Part shown: piece by piece, positions 35,195-45,003 of the stretch
Position numbering within the stretch: position 1 is the first letter of the stretch
How the letters are laid out: every line of letters begins with the position of its first letter
NCBI RefSeq assembly: GCF_004331915.1
Contig: NZ_CP036528.1
Span: 351,006-415,005, forward strand
DNA length: 64,000 nucleotides
Source of the DNA: Ureibacillus thermophilus
Lineage (GTDB): Bacteria; Bacillota; Bacilli; Bacillales_A; Planococcaceae
Reading direction: 5' to 3'
The notes under the pieces: model-generated
What the model was told of the DNA's origin: nothing
The model's input: the letters and a program-made list of their open reading frames with translations, nothing else
The model's database searches: none
Made by a program: the position numbers and the translations under genes

Positions 35195-35292
35195 CACATT
35201 TTATTATATTTTTTTAATTCCTTGTTCTCAAATCTCGGATTAATAAATCAACTATATCTATGAAAGGTTTTTATTATAAAAGAATAGAAGAA

Positions 35293-35604
35293 GAGGCTGG
35301 GACAAATCTAAAAAACATCACTTTCTCTTTAGAGAAAACGATGTTTTTTTGATATGTTATTAAAAATTGATTTCCGTTCCGGGGACGCTTTCCGCGGGCC
35401 CAGCTCGAGCCTCCTCTGAGTCATTCCTTCGCTCCTCGTGGTCTCGAGAGTGCTCGTCGCAGGAAAGCTTTGAATTTATTTCCTTGAACTTGCTCCGCTT
35501 TGCGACTAAGCGTGCGCGACAGGAACTCGCCCCGTCACTTCAATCAATTTTTTATCGAAACTCTTTCAGCTACCCCTATAATTTTTTGTTTATGTCCCAG
35601 CCTC
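35293..35604 (+). repeat. Interspersed TIR repeat, copy 3 (best preserved ends)
   Basis: 312 bp with perfect 12-bp terminal inverted repeats GAGGCTGGGACA / TGTCCCAGCCTC. The internal hairpin (ACATCACTTTCTC / GAGAAAACGATGT, between A and T runs) and GC-rich core are as in the other copies. It lies between the rrn promoters and the end of lysS. Confidence 0.92.
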
Positions 35605-35618
35605 AGTAATTAATTATA

Positions 35619-37130
<1,512 letters not shown>

Positions 37131-37296
37131 TTAAAACGTTCTGTTCATAGTCCATAATGTTACTATTGTACACAATTTCAATCATCTCTTCATCTATTTT
37201 GAAAGATTTTGCTTATAATTTTAAGATAATGGAGGCTTTTGTATATAATGTTCTTGCATCCAGTTGTAATAATAAACTTTTCAAGAGGTGTTTTCA

Positions 37297-37773
37297 ATGT
37301 ATCGAAAAATAGATGACTTCATAAAAGAATGGAAACAAAATTGTGCTGGTACAATCGCTATTATGGAATCAATTACAGAAGAAAAAAAACATTTTTCTAT
37401 CGTTGAAGGCCACAATTCCCTAGAATCCCTTAGTTGGCACTTAACAACTGCTCCTTCATATTTTTTCGGACTTATGGGGCAGCAGCTAAATGTAAAGTTG
37501 AATCCATCTGTACCTCCGAAAACAATGAAGGAAATCATCGACGAGTATAAAAAAGTAAGTGAAGAAGTCGTAAACGCTGCAAAAAATTTAAATGATGAAT
37601 CGTTGGAAAATGAAGTGGATATGCTCGGAAATCCAACTCCAATCGGCGCATTACTTCGCACCCTTGTTGATCATCAAACCCATCACCGTGCACAAATGCA
37701 AGTGCTGTTAAGACAAGCTGGTTTGCCTGTTCCAGGTGTAATGGGCCCAACAAAGGAACAATCCAACGCCTAA
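37297..37773 (+). CDS. DinB/YfiT-family four-helix metalloprotein
   Basis: 158 residues from ATG 37297, with AAGAGGTG 6 nt upstream; an in-frame GTG three codons earlier overlaps that site. DinB-fold histidines are visible: SLSWHLTTAP (about 50) and LVDHQTHHRAQMQVLLRQAG (about 129-148), which would bind a divalent metal. The family includes thiol-S-transferases and DNA-damage-induced proteins; the substrate is unknown. It is inserted, on the plus strand, between lysS and dusB, which are neighbours in B. subtilis. Confidence 0.88.
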   Translation: MYRKIDDFIKEWKQNCAGTIAIMESITEEKKHFSIVEGHNSLESLSWHLTTAPSYFFGLMGQQLNVKLNPSVPPKTMKEIIDEYKKVSEEVVNAAKNLNDESLENEVDMLGNPTPIGALLRTLVDHQTHHRAQMQVLLRQAGLPVPGVMGPTKEQSNA

Positions 37774-37782
37774 TCCAGGACA

Positions 37783-37810
37783 AGCCGTCTCAACATCTGA
37801 GACGGCTTTT
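37783..37810 (+). terminator. Terminator of DinB-family gene
   Basis: AGCCGTCTCA and TGAGACGGCT flank a 4-nt loop, followed by TTT. Confidence 0.8.
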
Positions 37811-37824
37811 ATCTTTACGCAATT

Positions 37825-38844
37825 TTATACCAATTGAATCTCCGGTTCCGGCTGTTCTTCCTTTTGTTCTACAACGCCAAGTAAAATGGTGCGCAATTCT
37901 TCTGCTGTTTCCACTTGATTAATCGCATTGCGAATATTGCCATTGCCTCGAATCCCTTTTAAATACCATGCTGCATGTTTACGCATTTCACGTACAGCCA
38001 CATATTCTCCTTTTAATTGGATGAGACGTTCAAAGTGCAATAAACAAACATCGATCTTTTCTTGAACGGACGGCTCCGGCTTCAATTCGCCGGTTTCAAG
38101 ATATTGGACTGTCCGATAAATCATCCATGGATTTCCTAATGCAGCACGGCCAATCATCACGGCATCGACACCTGTTTCATCCAACATCCGTTTTGCATCT
38201 TGCGGCGTTTCCACATCACCGTTTCCAATCACCGAAATGTTTACATTTTCCTTCACTTGGCGAATAACATCCCAATTGGCTTTTCCTTCATACATTTGAA
38301 CTCTTGTACGACCGTGTACAGCGACAGCGCTGCCGCCCGCTCTTTCAATGGCTTGCGCATTTTCAACCGCAAGAATGTGCTCATCATCCCAGCCAATGCG
38401 CATTTTTACGGTAACCGGTTTTTTCACGGCATCGACAACGGCTGCCACCATTTCATAGACTTTATTTGGGTCAAGTAGCCACTTTGCTCCCGCTTCACAT
38501 TTAATGACCTTATTGACAGGGCAGCCCATATTGATATCAATTATATCCGCATTAGTATATTGGTCTACAAATTTTGCCGCTTCCACAAGGGTTTCCTTTT
38601 CACCACCGAAAATTTGCAATGCAATCGGCTTTTCTCTTTCGTCGATATAAAGCATCTCCAGCGTTTTCTTATTTCGGGTGATTAATCCTTTATCGCTGAT
38701 CATTTCAGCATACACAAGCCCCGCTCCGAATTCTTTTACCGTTAAGCGGAACGCTACGTTGCTTATCCCCGCCATAGGAGCCAGCACTACACGATTTGCC
38801 ATCGCGATATTCCCAATTTGAAACGGCTTTTTTTCATTCGACAT
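37825..38844 (-). CDS. dusB: tRNA-dihydrouridine synthase B
   Basis: 339 residues. FMN-dependent reduction of uridine in the D-loop of tRNA. TIM barrel with APMAGISNVAFR at the N-terminus, INMGCPVNKV with catalytic Cys108, VKMRIGW, AVHGRTRVQMYEGKANWD and the phosphate-binding VIGNGDV and VMIGRAALGNPW. A strong ribosome site (GGAGG) is 6 nt from the ATG. It ends the folP-folB-folK-dusB run; the small yazB gene that separates folK from dusB in B. subtilis is missing here (61-bp gap). Confidence 0.95.
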   Translation of the reverse strand: MSNEKKPFQIGNIAMANRVVLAPMAGISNVAFRLTVKEFGAGLVYAEMISDKGLITRNKKTLEMLYIDEREKPIALQIFGGEKETLVEAAKFVDQYTNADIIDINMGCPVNKVIKCEAGAKWLLDPNKVYEMVAAVVDAVKKPVTVKMRIGWDDEHILAVENAQAIERAGGSAVAVHGRTRVQMYEGKANWDVIRQVKENVNISVIGNGDVETPQDAKRMLDETGVDAVMIGRAALGNPWMIYRTVQYLETGELKPEPSVQEKIDVCLLHFERLIQLKGEYVAVREMRKHAAWYLKGIRGNGNIRNAINQVETAEELRTILLGVVEQKEEQPEPEIQLV

Positions 38845-38905
38845 GCCGCTCCTCCTTTCCCCTCAATTGGTTATATATAAACGCTTCTTTTATGCCGCGT
38901 CGTCA

Positions 38906-39409
38906 TCATGACAAAAAAATAGAATTCTTCCACTTCCGGATGCCTTCTTGTTCAAGATTCATATTCTTCAACGCTGATTCCGCCTGCATCAATTTTTCGG
39001 TGAATGGCTTCTTGGCCACATCCATCAGCGGAACTAGCACAAAGGCTCTCTCAAACATCCGGGGATGTGGAATGATTAAATTCTCCGACTCAATATTGTC
39101 GTTATTATACAATAAAATGTCAAGGTCGATAGTTCTTGGCCCCCAACGAATCGTCCTCACACGACCAAGCTCATTTTCAACAGATTGACAAGCCTTTAAC
39201 AATTCAAAAGGTGTCATTGTTGTTTGGGCATATACGACGATATTTAAAAAGGAGGGTTGATCCACATATCCTACTGGAGCCGTTTCATAAATCGGCGATA
39301 TCGTTTTGATGAAAATCCCTTCTTTTTGCTTCAGCAAATCAATGGCTGCTTTTAAATGTTGTTCTCGATCGCCCAAATTTGTTCCTAAAGATAAATAAAC
39401 ATCATTCAC
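38906..39409 (-). CDS. folK: 2-amino-4-hydroxy-6-hydroxymethyldihydropteridine pyrophosphokinase
   Basis: 167 residues. It transfers pyrophosphate from ATP to the pterin, the step before dihydropteroate synthase. YLSLGTNLGDREQHL, the pterin-binding region SPIYETAPVGYVDQPSFLN, and the ATP/metal motif GPRTIDLDILLYNN followed by IPHPRMFERAFVLVPL are complete. It overlaps folB by 8 bp. Confidence 0.96.
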   Translation of the reverse strand: MNDVYLSLGTNLGDREQHLKAAIDLLKQKEGIFIKTISPIYETAPVGYVDQPSFLNIVVYAQTTMTPFELLKACQSVENELGRVRTIRWGPRTIDLDILLYNNDNIESENLIIPHPRMFERAFVLVPLMDVAKKPFTEKLMQAESALKNMNLEQEGIRKWKNSIFLS

Positions 39410-39773
39410 TGTAATGACCCCTTACAATCTCCACTGCTACTTCTTTATAATGTCCAGGGATTGGCGGATCTGGTTTTACCAATTCCACTTTGCATCCAAA
39501 CACTTGTCCTTCATACTTTTCCAAAATTGCTGAAGCAATGGCTTCTGCTAGTGCTTCAATCAACTGGAAAGGTTCCCCTTCCATAATAGATTTGCATAAT
39601 TCATATACTTCCACATAGTTGACTGTATATTGCAAATCATCCGTTTCTCCCGCTTTTCTTGTATTCAATGCAAGCGATATCGTTACTCGAAAGCGCTGCC
39701 CCAGTACTGTCTCTTCGGGCAATACCCCATGATATCCATAAAACTGCATATCCCGCAAATGAATATAATCCAT
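39402..39773 (-). CDS. folB: Dihydroneopterin aldolase
   Basis: 123 residues. MQFYGYHGVLPEETVLGQRF is the substrate-binding opening; LIEALAEAIASAILEKY and VKPDPPIPGHYKEVAVEI supply the catalytic lysine and the conserved C-terminal part. It produces 6-hydroxymethyl-dihydropterin for FolK. It starts 18 bp after folP. Confidence 0.96.
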   Translation of the reverse strand: MDYIHLRDMQFYGYHGVLPEETVLGQRFRVTISLALNTRKAGETDDLQYTVNYVEVYELCKSIMEGEPFQLIEALAEAIASAILEKYEGQVFGCKVELVKPDPPIPGHYKEVAVEIVRGHYSE

Positions 39774-39791
39774 ACGATCCCTCCTAAAAAA

Positions 39792-40655
39792 TTAATGTCT
39801 TTCAGGCAGTTCACCTTCTACTTCAAATTTGCCCATTAATGCATCTATCATTTTCACCGTTCTTGCTACTTCTTTTACATCATGCACCCGAACAATATGG
39901 CAGCCTTTCATGACTCCATACGCACAAGTGGCAGCCGTTCCTTCCACCCGCTCATGCAATGGCAAGCCAAGAATAGTACCAATCATACGTTTTCTAGATG
40001 TCGCTAACAAAACGGGATAACCTAATGCTGCAAGCTCGTCCAAACGCTGCATCGTTTCAATGCTTTGCTGCAAGTTTTTCGCAAACCCGATACCCGGGTC
40101 TAGAATGATATGCTCATCCGGCACTCCAGCAGCTTTGACGATCTCAATACTTTCTTTCAAGTCATTTAATAAATCTTCAAAGAAATTAGTGTAATTTGCG
40201 TCTTTTCGATTGTGCATCAAAATAATGGGAACGTTATATTGCGAAGCAACTTTAGCCATTTCCGGATCGGCCTTTGCTCCCCATATATCGTTGATGATAT
40301 GGGCTCCAGCTTCAATGGCAGCGAGGGCAACAGCCGATTTATAAGTATCGATTGAAATAATAGCTGGCACTTCTTTCCTCAATGCTTTAATCACCGGAAC
40401 AACACGGGCAATTTCTTCTTCATCGGAAATGCGCGTATAGCCAGGCCGAGTCGATTCTCCCCCTACATCAATGATTTTTGCACCATCTTGAACCATTTGT
40501 TTAGCATGCTCTATAGCTGCTTCAACGGAATTGTATTTCCCTCCGTCAGAAAATGAATCCGGCGTCACATTCAATATCCCCATTACAAAGGTCTCTTTCG
40601 TATAATCAAGCTTTATATGATTAATGATTAACGGTTTAAGATATTTAGATAACAT
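39792..40655 (-). CDS. folP: Dihydropteroate synthase
   Basis: 287 residues from ATG 40655 (GGGGTG 8 nt upstream; a TTG one codon earlier is the alternative). It joins the pterin pyrophosphate with p-aminobenzoate and is the sulfonamide target. GILNVTPDSFSDGGKY, GAKIIDVGGESTRPG, IINDIWGAKADPEMA, DPGIGFAKN and the final IVRVHDVKE are all typical. In B. subtilis pabB-pabA-pabC precede this gene; here cysK with its own terminator lies only 187 bp upstream, so the p-aminobenzoate genes must be elsewhere or absent. Confidence 0.96.
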   Translation of the reverse strand: MLSKYLKPLIINHIKLDYTKETFVMGILNVTPDSFSDGGKYNSVEAAIEHAKQMVQDGAKIIDVGGESTRPGYTRISDEEEIARVVPVIKALRKEVPAIISIDTYKSAVALAAIEAGAHIINDIWGAKADPEMAKVASQYNVPIILMHNRKDANYTNFFEDLLNDLKESIEIVKAAGVPDEHIILDPGIGFAKNLQQSIETMQRLDELAALGYPVLLATSRKRMIGTILGLPLHERVEGTAATCAYGVMKGCHIVRVHDVKEVARTVKMIDALMGKFEVEGELPERH

Positions 40656-40795
40656 CAAATGTACACCCCAAATCTGTTCGTCCTAAATATTCATTCTCAA
40701 TAAGTATAACATTTTCCAAGCTGAGGCACTTCAATCTTTATCCCCTTGCTATACTTCTCATGTTCCTAGTATTTCCTGTGCAATATTTCCCCCCC

Positions 40796-40836
40796 AAAAA
40801 AAATCGACATTATCCAAAAGGACAATGCCGATTTTT
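40796..40836 (-). terminator. Terminator of cysK
   Basis: AAAAATCGGCATTGTCC and GGATAATGTCGATTTTT form a long stem on the minus strand, followed by a TTT run. Confidence 0.85.
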
Positions 40837-40842
40837 GTGCGA

Positions 40843-41778
40843 TTAGTCTTCGAAGTTGTATAAAGCTGTTGATAGGTAGCGTTCACCGTTGGATGGAACA
40901 ATTGCTAATACGTTAGAACCTTTGCCTAAACGTTTTGCTGTTTGAATTGCAGCGTAGATTGCAGCGCCAGATGAAATACCGCATAAAATACCTTCTTCAC
41001 GGCCTACTTTACGAGCTGTTTCAAAAGCAGTTTCATTATCAACTGGGAATACAGAGTTGTAAATTTCTGTATTCAAAACTTTTGGTACAAATCCTGCTCC
41101 GATACCTTGGATTTTGTGGGAACCAGGTTTACCGCCAGATAATACTGGAGAATCTTTAGGTTCAACCGCAATAATCTCGATATTAGGGAATTTTTCTTTT
41201 AATACTTCTCCGGCACCTGTGATTGTACCGCCAGTTCCAACACCAGCAACAAAGGCATCTAATTGTAAACCGGAATTTTCAAAAGCTTCCACGATTTCAG
41301 GACCTGTTGTTAAACGGTGGATTTCTGCGTTTGCAGGGTTTTCGAATTGTTGCGGCATGAAGTAGCCATTCTCTTCAGCAAGGGCTGTTGCTTTTGCAAT
41401 GGCGCCTTTCATTCCTTCTGGTCCAGGTGTTAATACTAATTCGGCACCATAAGCACGAAGCAATTTGCGGCGTTCAATACTCATTGTTTCTGGCATTACT
41501 AAAATAGCACGATAACCTTTTGCAGCAGCGATCATCGCAAGTCCGATACCAGTGTTTCCGGAAGTTGGCTCAATAATTGTGCCGCCTGGTTTTAATCGGC
41601 CATCTCTTTCAGCAGCTTCAATCATCGCTAAAGCAATACGGTCTTTAACAGAACTTCCTGGGTTGAAATATTCAAGTTTTACCCAAACAGTTCCTTCATC
41701 TTCAGTTGTAGCATGGTTTAGTTTTACGATTGGTGTGCGACCTACTAATTCAGTAACAGAATTATATAATTTGCTCAT
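40843..41778 (-). CDS. cysK: Cysteine synthase A (O-acetylserine thiol-lyase)
   Basis: 311 residues from ATG 41778, 8 nt after AAAGGGG (a GTG directly before it is possible). It makes cysteine from O-acetylserine and sulfide with PLP. The Schiff-base Lys45 is in [11 protein letters not shown], the substrate loop is [12 protein letters not shown], the phosphate cup [13 protein letters not shown], and GISSGAA lies near the C-terminus. It is transcribed alone, from a promoter at 41830-41859 to the terminator after its stop. Confidence 0.96.
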   Translation of the reverse strand: MSKLYNSVTELVGRTPIVKLNHATTEDEGTVWVKLEYFNPGSSVKDRIALAMIEAAERDGRLKPGGTIIEPTSGNTGIGLAMIAAAKGYRAILVMPETMSIERRKLLRAYGAELVLTPGPEGMKGAIAKATALAEENGYFMPQQFENPANAEIHRLTTGPEIVEAFENSGLQLDAFVAGVGTGGTITGAGEVLKEKFPNIEIIAVEPKDSPVLSGGKPGSHKIQGIGAGFVPKVLNTEIYNSVFPVDNETAFETARKVGREEGILCGISSGAAIYAAIQTAKRLGKGSNVLAIVPSNGERYLSTALYNFED

Positions 41779-41829
41779 CACGGGTTCCCCTTTCTAATGC
41801 CGACTATTTTTATAGGTTTTCATGTTTTA

Positions 41830-41859
41830 ATATTAACAACATTAATTGTTTCTTGTCAA
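41830..41859 (-). promoter_or_regulatory. Promoter of cysK
   Basis: On the minus strand, perfect TTGACA (41854-41859), 18 bp, TAATAT (41830-41835), about 55 bp before the start codon. I saw no convincing T-box, SAM riboswitch or CymR site. Confidence 0.6.
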
Positions 41860-41897
41860 TGAAAATACAGTGAAATTATGTAAATTTTTTTACATTT

Positions 41898-42845
41898 TTA
41901 TTCCCCATAAAACCAAGTTACATCAAACTCTTTCCAAAAGAGTTCAGGCGTAATAGAAGTGGGCAATTGTTCCATTGCTAAAACTCTTTTAATATGATTT
42001 TTTACCTCTTCATATTTGAAAGACTTTCCTTCTTTCTTTTCGTTTAGCTGAACAATACCGTAACGGCCATCTCTTAACAAAACAGGGCTGCTGATTTCAT
42101 TTTCTTTAAGTTGCTGAAGCGCTTTCAGGATCGCTGGGTCTACATTGGATTGTTTTGAAATATAGCCGATATCGCCTCCTAGACTCGCCGACACTTGTTC
42201 AACAGAACGTTCCCTAGCTAAAACCGAAAAATCTGAGCCTTCATCAAGTTCTTTTAAAACTTTTTCTGCATCTTTCTTCGTATTAACTACAATCAATTTT
42301 GCACGATATGTAGTTGGAATATTATAGAACGATTCATTTTCTTTATAATATTTTTCCATGTCCTCTTCATTAATGATGACATCTTTTGTTAACACTTTTT
42401 CTAAAATCAGTTGGGATTGAATTTGTTTTTTCAATTCCTCTTCTCCCAGCTGTTGCAGTGATGAATCCATTTCGCTGGAGGCAATCATTAAAGATAGTTC
42501 CAAATCGATTTCCTCATCCGAAACGTCAATGCCGAATTCCTTTGCAGCTTTTTTCATCACTTTTTCATTAACCATGTGCTGCAAGGTTTCTTTTCCGTAA
42601 TAACGTTCCATTTCAGCCATCCATTGCTGCCTTGTAATTTTCTCGCCACTTACGCTAGCGACAATGGTTTCGCTGTCGCCATTGTCGCCATCATTTCCAA
42701 GCGCAAATAACCAAAGGACAAACCAAAAGATATTTCCTGCAAACAAAATAGCAAGTAAAGTCAACACCGGTTTTGTTTTTAAGCGACGTTTTGATAGCGG
42801 CACATTTTGCATATTATTTTGATTCGTTCTTTGCCTGTATTTCAC
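41898..42845 (-). CDS. yacD: Membrane-anchored parvulin-type peptidyl-prolyl isomerase (YacD, PrsA-like)
   Basis: 315 residues from a GTG at 42845 with AGAAGG 8 nt upstream; this start overlaps hslO by 32 bp. A basic N-terminus and one membrane helix (about 27-49) place the rest outside the cell. A SurA_N-like helical region (about 65-160) precedes a parvulin domain (about 175-285; [55 protein letters not shown]). There is no lipobox cysteine, unlike true PrsA. It is likely to help fold secreted proteins. The hslO-yacD order matches B. subtilis. Confidence 0.88.
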   Translation of the reverse strand: MKYRQRTNQNNMQNVPLSKRRLKTKPVLTLLAILFAGNIFWFVLWLFALGNDGDNGDSETIVASVSGEKITRQQWMAEMERYYGKETLQHMVNEKVMKKAAKEFGIDVSDEEIDLELSLMIASSEMDSSLQQLGEEELKKQIQSQLILEKVLTKDVIINEEDMEKYYKENESFYNIPTTYRAKLIVVNTKKDAEKVLKELDEGSDFSVLARERSVEQVSASLGGDIGYISKQSNVDPAILKALQQLKENEISSPVLLRDGRYGIVQLNEKKEGKSFKYEEVKNHIKRVLAMEQLPTSITPELFWKEFDVTWFYGE

Positions 42846-43710
42846 GGATAAAACCTTCTAATTCCTCTTGGCTATATTGATATTTTTCTAAACAGAATTG
42901 GCATTGCGCTTCTGCTCCGCCATCTTCATCAATCATTTCTTGTATCTCTTGCACACCTAATGACATAATGGCCGCTCCAAAACGCTCTTTTGAACACTGG
43001 CATTTAAAACTAATCGGCATCGTATCTAAAATTTTTACATTTCCTTCACCTAAAACAGCTTCTAATATTTGTTCCGGTGTATAGCCCTTCTCAATCATTT
43101 TGGAAATTGGTTCAACGGTTTTTAAGTGATTTTCAATCGTCTCAATCGTCTCTTCATCGCATCCCGGCAATACTTGAATAATGAATCCCCCTGAAGCCAG
43201 TACGGAATTGTCGGTATTAACCAATACACCTAACCCCACTGACGAAGGAACTTGCTCCGATGCTGCATAATAGTAAGTGAAGTCCTCCGCAATTTCCCCG
43301 GAAACAATCGGTGTTTGTCCTGAAAACATTTCTCTTAATCCTAAGTCTTTTACAATAGTGAGATTGCCTTGTGTTCCAACTGCACGGCGCACATCTAATT
43401 TGCCTGCTTCATTCAATGGGAAATGCACATGAGGATTCGTTACATATCCTCTTACTTCCCCTTTTCCATTGGCATCAATCAAAATAACCCCGATTGGTCC
43501 GCCGCCTTCAATTTTAATGGTAATTTTATCATCCTCATTCATCATGGATCCCATCATGGCGCCGGCTGTCAACGCCCGTCCTAAAGCCGCCGTTGCTGTT
43601 GGCCAAGTATCATGTCTTCTTTGTGCTTCTCCAACGGTATTAGTTGAAACAGCCGCATAGGCGCGAATCTTTCCATCAAATCCAAATGCTTTTACTAAAT
43701 AATCTTTCAT
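42814..43710 (-). CDS. hslO: Hsp33 redox-regulated chaperonin
   Basis: 298 residues. Holdase activated by oxidation. The zinc-binding cysteines are present as CxC (C237, C239) and CxxC (C270, C273). The N-terminal core has [17 protein letters not shown] and [13 protein letters not shown]. It lies between coaX (21 bp upstream) and yacD. Confidence 0.96.
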   Translation of the reverse strand: MKDYLVKAFGFDGKIRAYAAVSTNTVGEAQRRHDTWPTATAALGRALTAGAMMGSMMNEDDKITIKIEGGGPIGVILIDANGKGEVRGYVTNPHVHFPLNEAGKLDVRRAVGTQGNLTIVKDLGLREMFSGQTPIVSGEIAEDFTYYYAASEQVPSSVGLGVLVNTDNSVLASGGFIIQVLPGCDEETIETIENHLKTVEPISKMIEKGYTPEQILEAVLGEGNVKILDTMPISFKCQCSKERFGAAIMSLGVQEIQEMIDEDGGAEAQCQFCLEKYQYSQEELEGFIREIQAKNESK

Positions 43711-43731
43711 GTCTGCAATTCCTCTCTTCTG

Positions 43732-44499
43732 TTATTGATTTCTTTTGTAAATGATATATAAACCTTTTAATGTTAGAAATTTATCGACAACATCAATGGT
43801 TGTCGTTTCGTTTGAAAAAAATTCTGCTAATCCTCCTGTGGCAATGACTAAAGGATCATTATTACTTTGTTCTTTCATGCGATGAACGATTCCCTCTACA
43901 AGCCCCAGAAAACCATAAAAAATCCCCGATTGAATGGAGGCAACGGTATTTTTCGCGATGACATCCATGGGCTTGACAATTTCAACCCTCGGCAATTTCG
44001 ATGCCTTTGTAAAGAGTGCATCCAAAGAAATTGTAACACCTGGTGCAATGGGTCCCCCCATATAATGCCCTTTTTCGTTGATGTAGCTAAAAGTAATGGC
44101 AGTGCCAAAATCCACCACGATAAGCGGCTTTGTCCCGTATTCATGAATAGCGGCTACCGCATTTACGATACGGTCTGTCCCTACTTCCCGCGGGTTATCG
44201 CATTTAATATTTAACCCTGTTTTCACCCCCGGACCAACAACAAGCGGTTTAATGTGAAAATATTTGCTGCACATTTCTTCTAGTTCGTGCATAATGGGCG
44301 GAACAACGGAGGAAATGATAATTCCATGAATATCCTTAAAGGTAATGCCTTCATAGTGGAAAAAGGCATATAAATGCATAGCATATTCATCGGCCGTTTT
44401 ATTTTTCTCCGTTTCCATTTTCCAATGATGAACTAATCGTTCGTTATGGTAAACCCCTAATGAAATCTTTGAGTTCCCTACGTCTATTGCTAAAATCAC
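43732..44499 (-). CDS. coaX: Type III pantothenate kinase
   Basis: 255 residues from GTG 44499, 6 nt after GGAAGTGG; the ATG five codons earlier lies inside that site. First step of CoA synthesis, in the CoaX class, which is insensitive to CoA feedback. Motifs: [16 protein letters not shown] (phosphate), [29 protein letters not shown] (pantothenate site), [13 protein letters not shown] and [10 protein letters not shown]. It is followed by hslO, as in B. subtilis. Confidence 0.95.
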   Translation of the reverse strand: MILAIDVGNSKISLGVYHNERLVHHWKMETEKNKTADEYAMHLYAFFHYEGITFKDIHGIIISSVVPPIMHELEEMCSKYFHIKPLVVGPGVKTGLNIKCDNPREVGTDRIVNAVAAIHEYGTKPLIVVDFGTAITFSYINEKGHYMGGPIAPGVTISLDALFTKASKLPRVEIVKPMDVIAKNTVASIQSGIFYGFLGLVEGIVHRMKEQSNNDPLVIATGGLAEFFSNETTTIDVVDKFLTLKGLYIIYKRNQ

Positions 44500-44584
44500 T
44501 AAAACCACTTCCATTTTTCGTTTGATGAAATCATACCATAATGCAAGTTATTCCCTCAAAAGGATTAATCTTAAAAACAAAAAA

Positions 44585-44689
44585 GAGGGCGTCCTGAAAA
44601 TCGATTTTGAGACGTCTCTTTGCGGCTGTCGCTAGTGCTTCGCCGCAGATAAATTGCGACGAGGAGGCGCGTTTTGTAACCACCGCAGG
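44585..44689 (+). repeat. Second interspersed repeat family, copy a
   Basis: About 105 bp: hairpin GGGCGTCCTGAAAA / TTTTGAGACGTC, then ctttgcggctgtcgctag, then GCCGCAGATAAATTGCG and GGCGCGTTTTGTAACCACCGCAGG. The reverse complement of 63421-63530 matches along the whole length at roughly 80%. It lies in the gap between coaX and ftsH. Confidence 0.82.
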
Positions 44690-44726
44690 AGCAATGATTT
44701 TTAATAGAATTTTTCTATTAGAAATA

Positions 44727-44993
44727 GAGGTTGGGACAAATCTAAAAAAACATCATTTTCTCCTTGGAGAAAATGATGTTTTTTTGATATGTTATTAAAA
44801 TTGATTTCCGTTCCGGGGACGCTTTCCGCGGGCCCGGATCGAGCCTCCTCTGAGTCATTAAGCTTGCTCCGCTTTGCGACTAAGCGTGCGCGACAGAAAC
44901 TTGCCCCGTCACTTCAATCAATTTTTCGTTATATCAATTTTTTATCAAAACTCTTTCAACTGCCCTTTCATTTTTTGTTTATGTCCCTGCCCC
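44727..44993 (+). repeat. Interspersed TIR repeat, copy 4 (internal deletion)
   Basis: 267 bp. Ends are GAGGTTGGGACA and TGTCCCTGCCCC (diverged). About 60 bp of the middle (the segment with ctcgtggtctcgagagggct) is deleted. The internal hairpin ACATCATTTTCTCC / GGAGAAAATGATGT is perfect and flanked by A and T runs, so it could terminate ftsH transcription. Confidence 0.88.
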
Positions 44994-45003
44994 CGCAAAA
45001 TGC

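Noticed and set aside
41782-41897. Riboswitch or T-box upstream of cysK
   Set aside because: The leader is only about 50 nt after the promoter and has no T-box GGGTGG-type or SAM-type conserved segments.
43867-44214. Antisense frames opposite coaX
   Set aside because: coaX motifs are complete on the minus strand; the frames have no homology.
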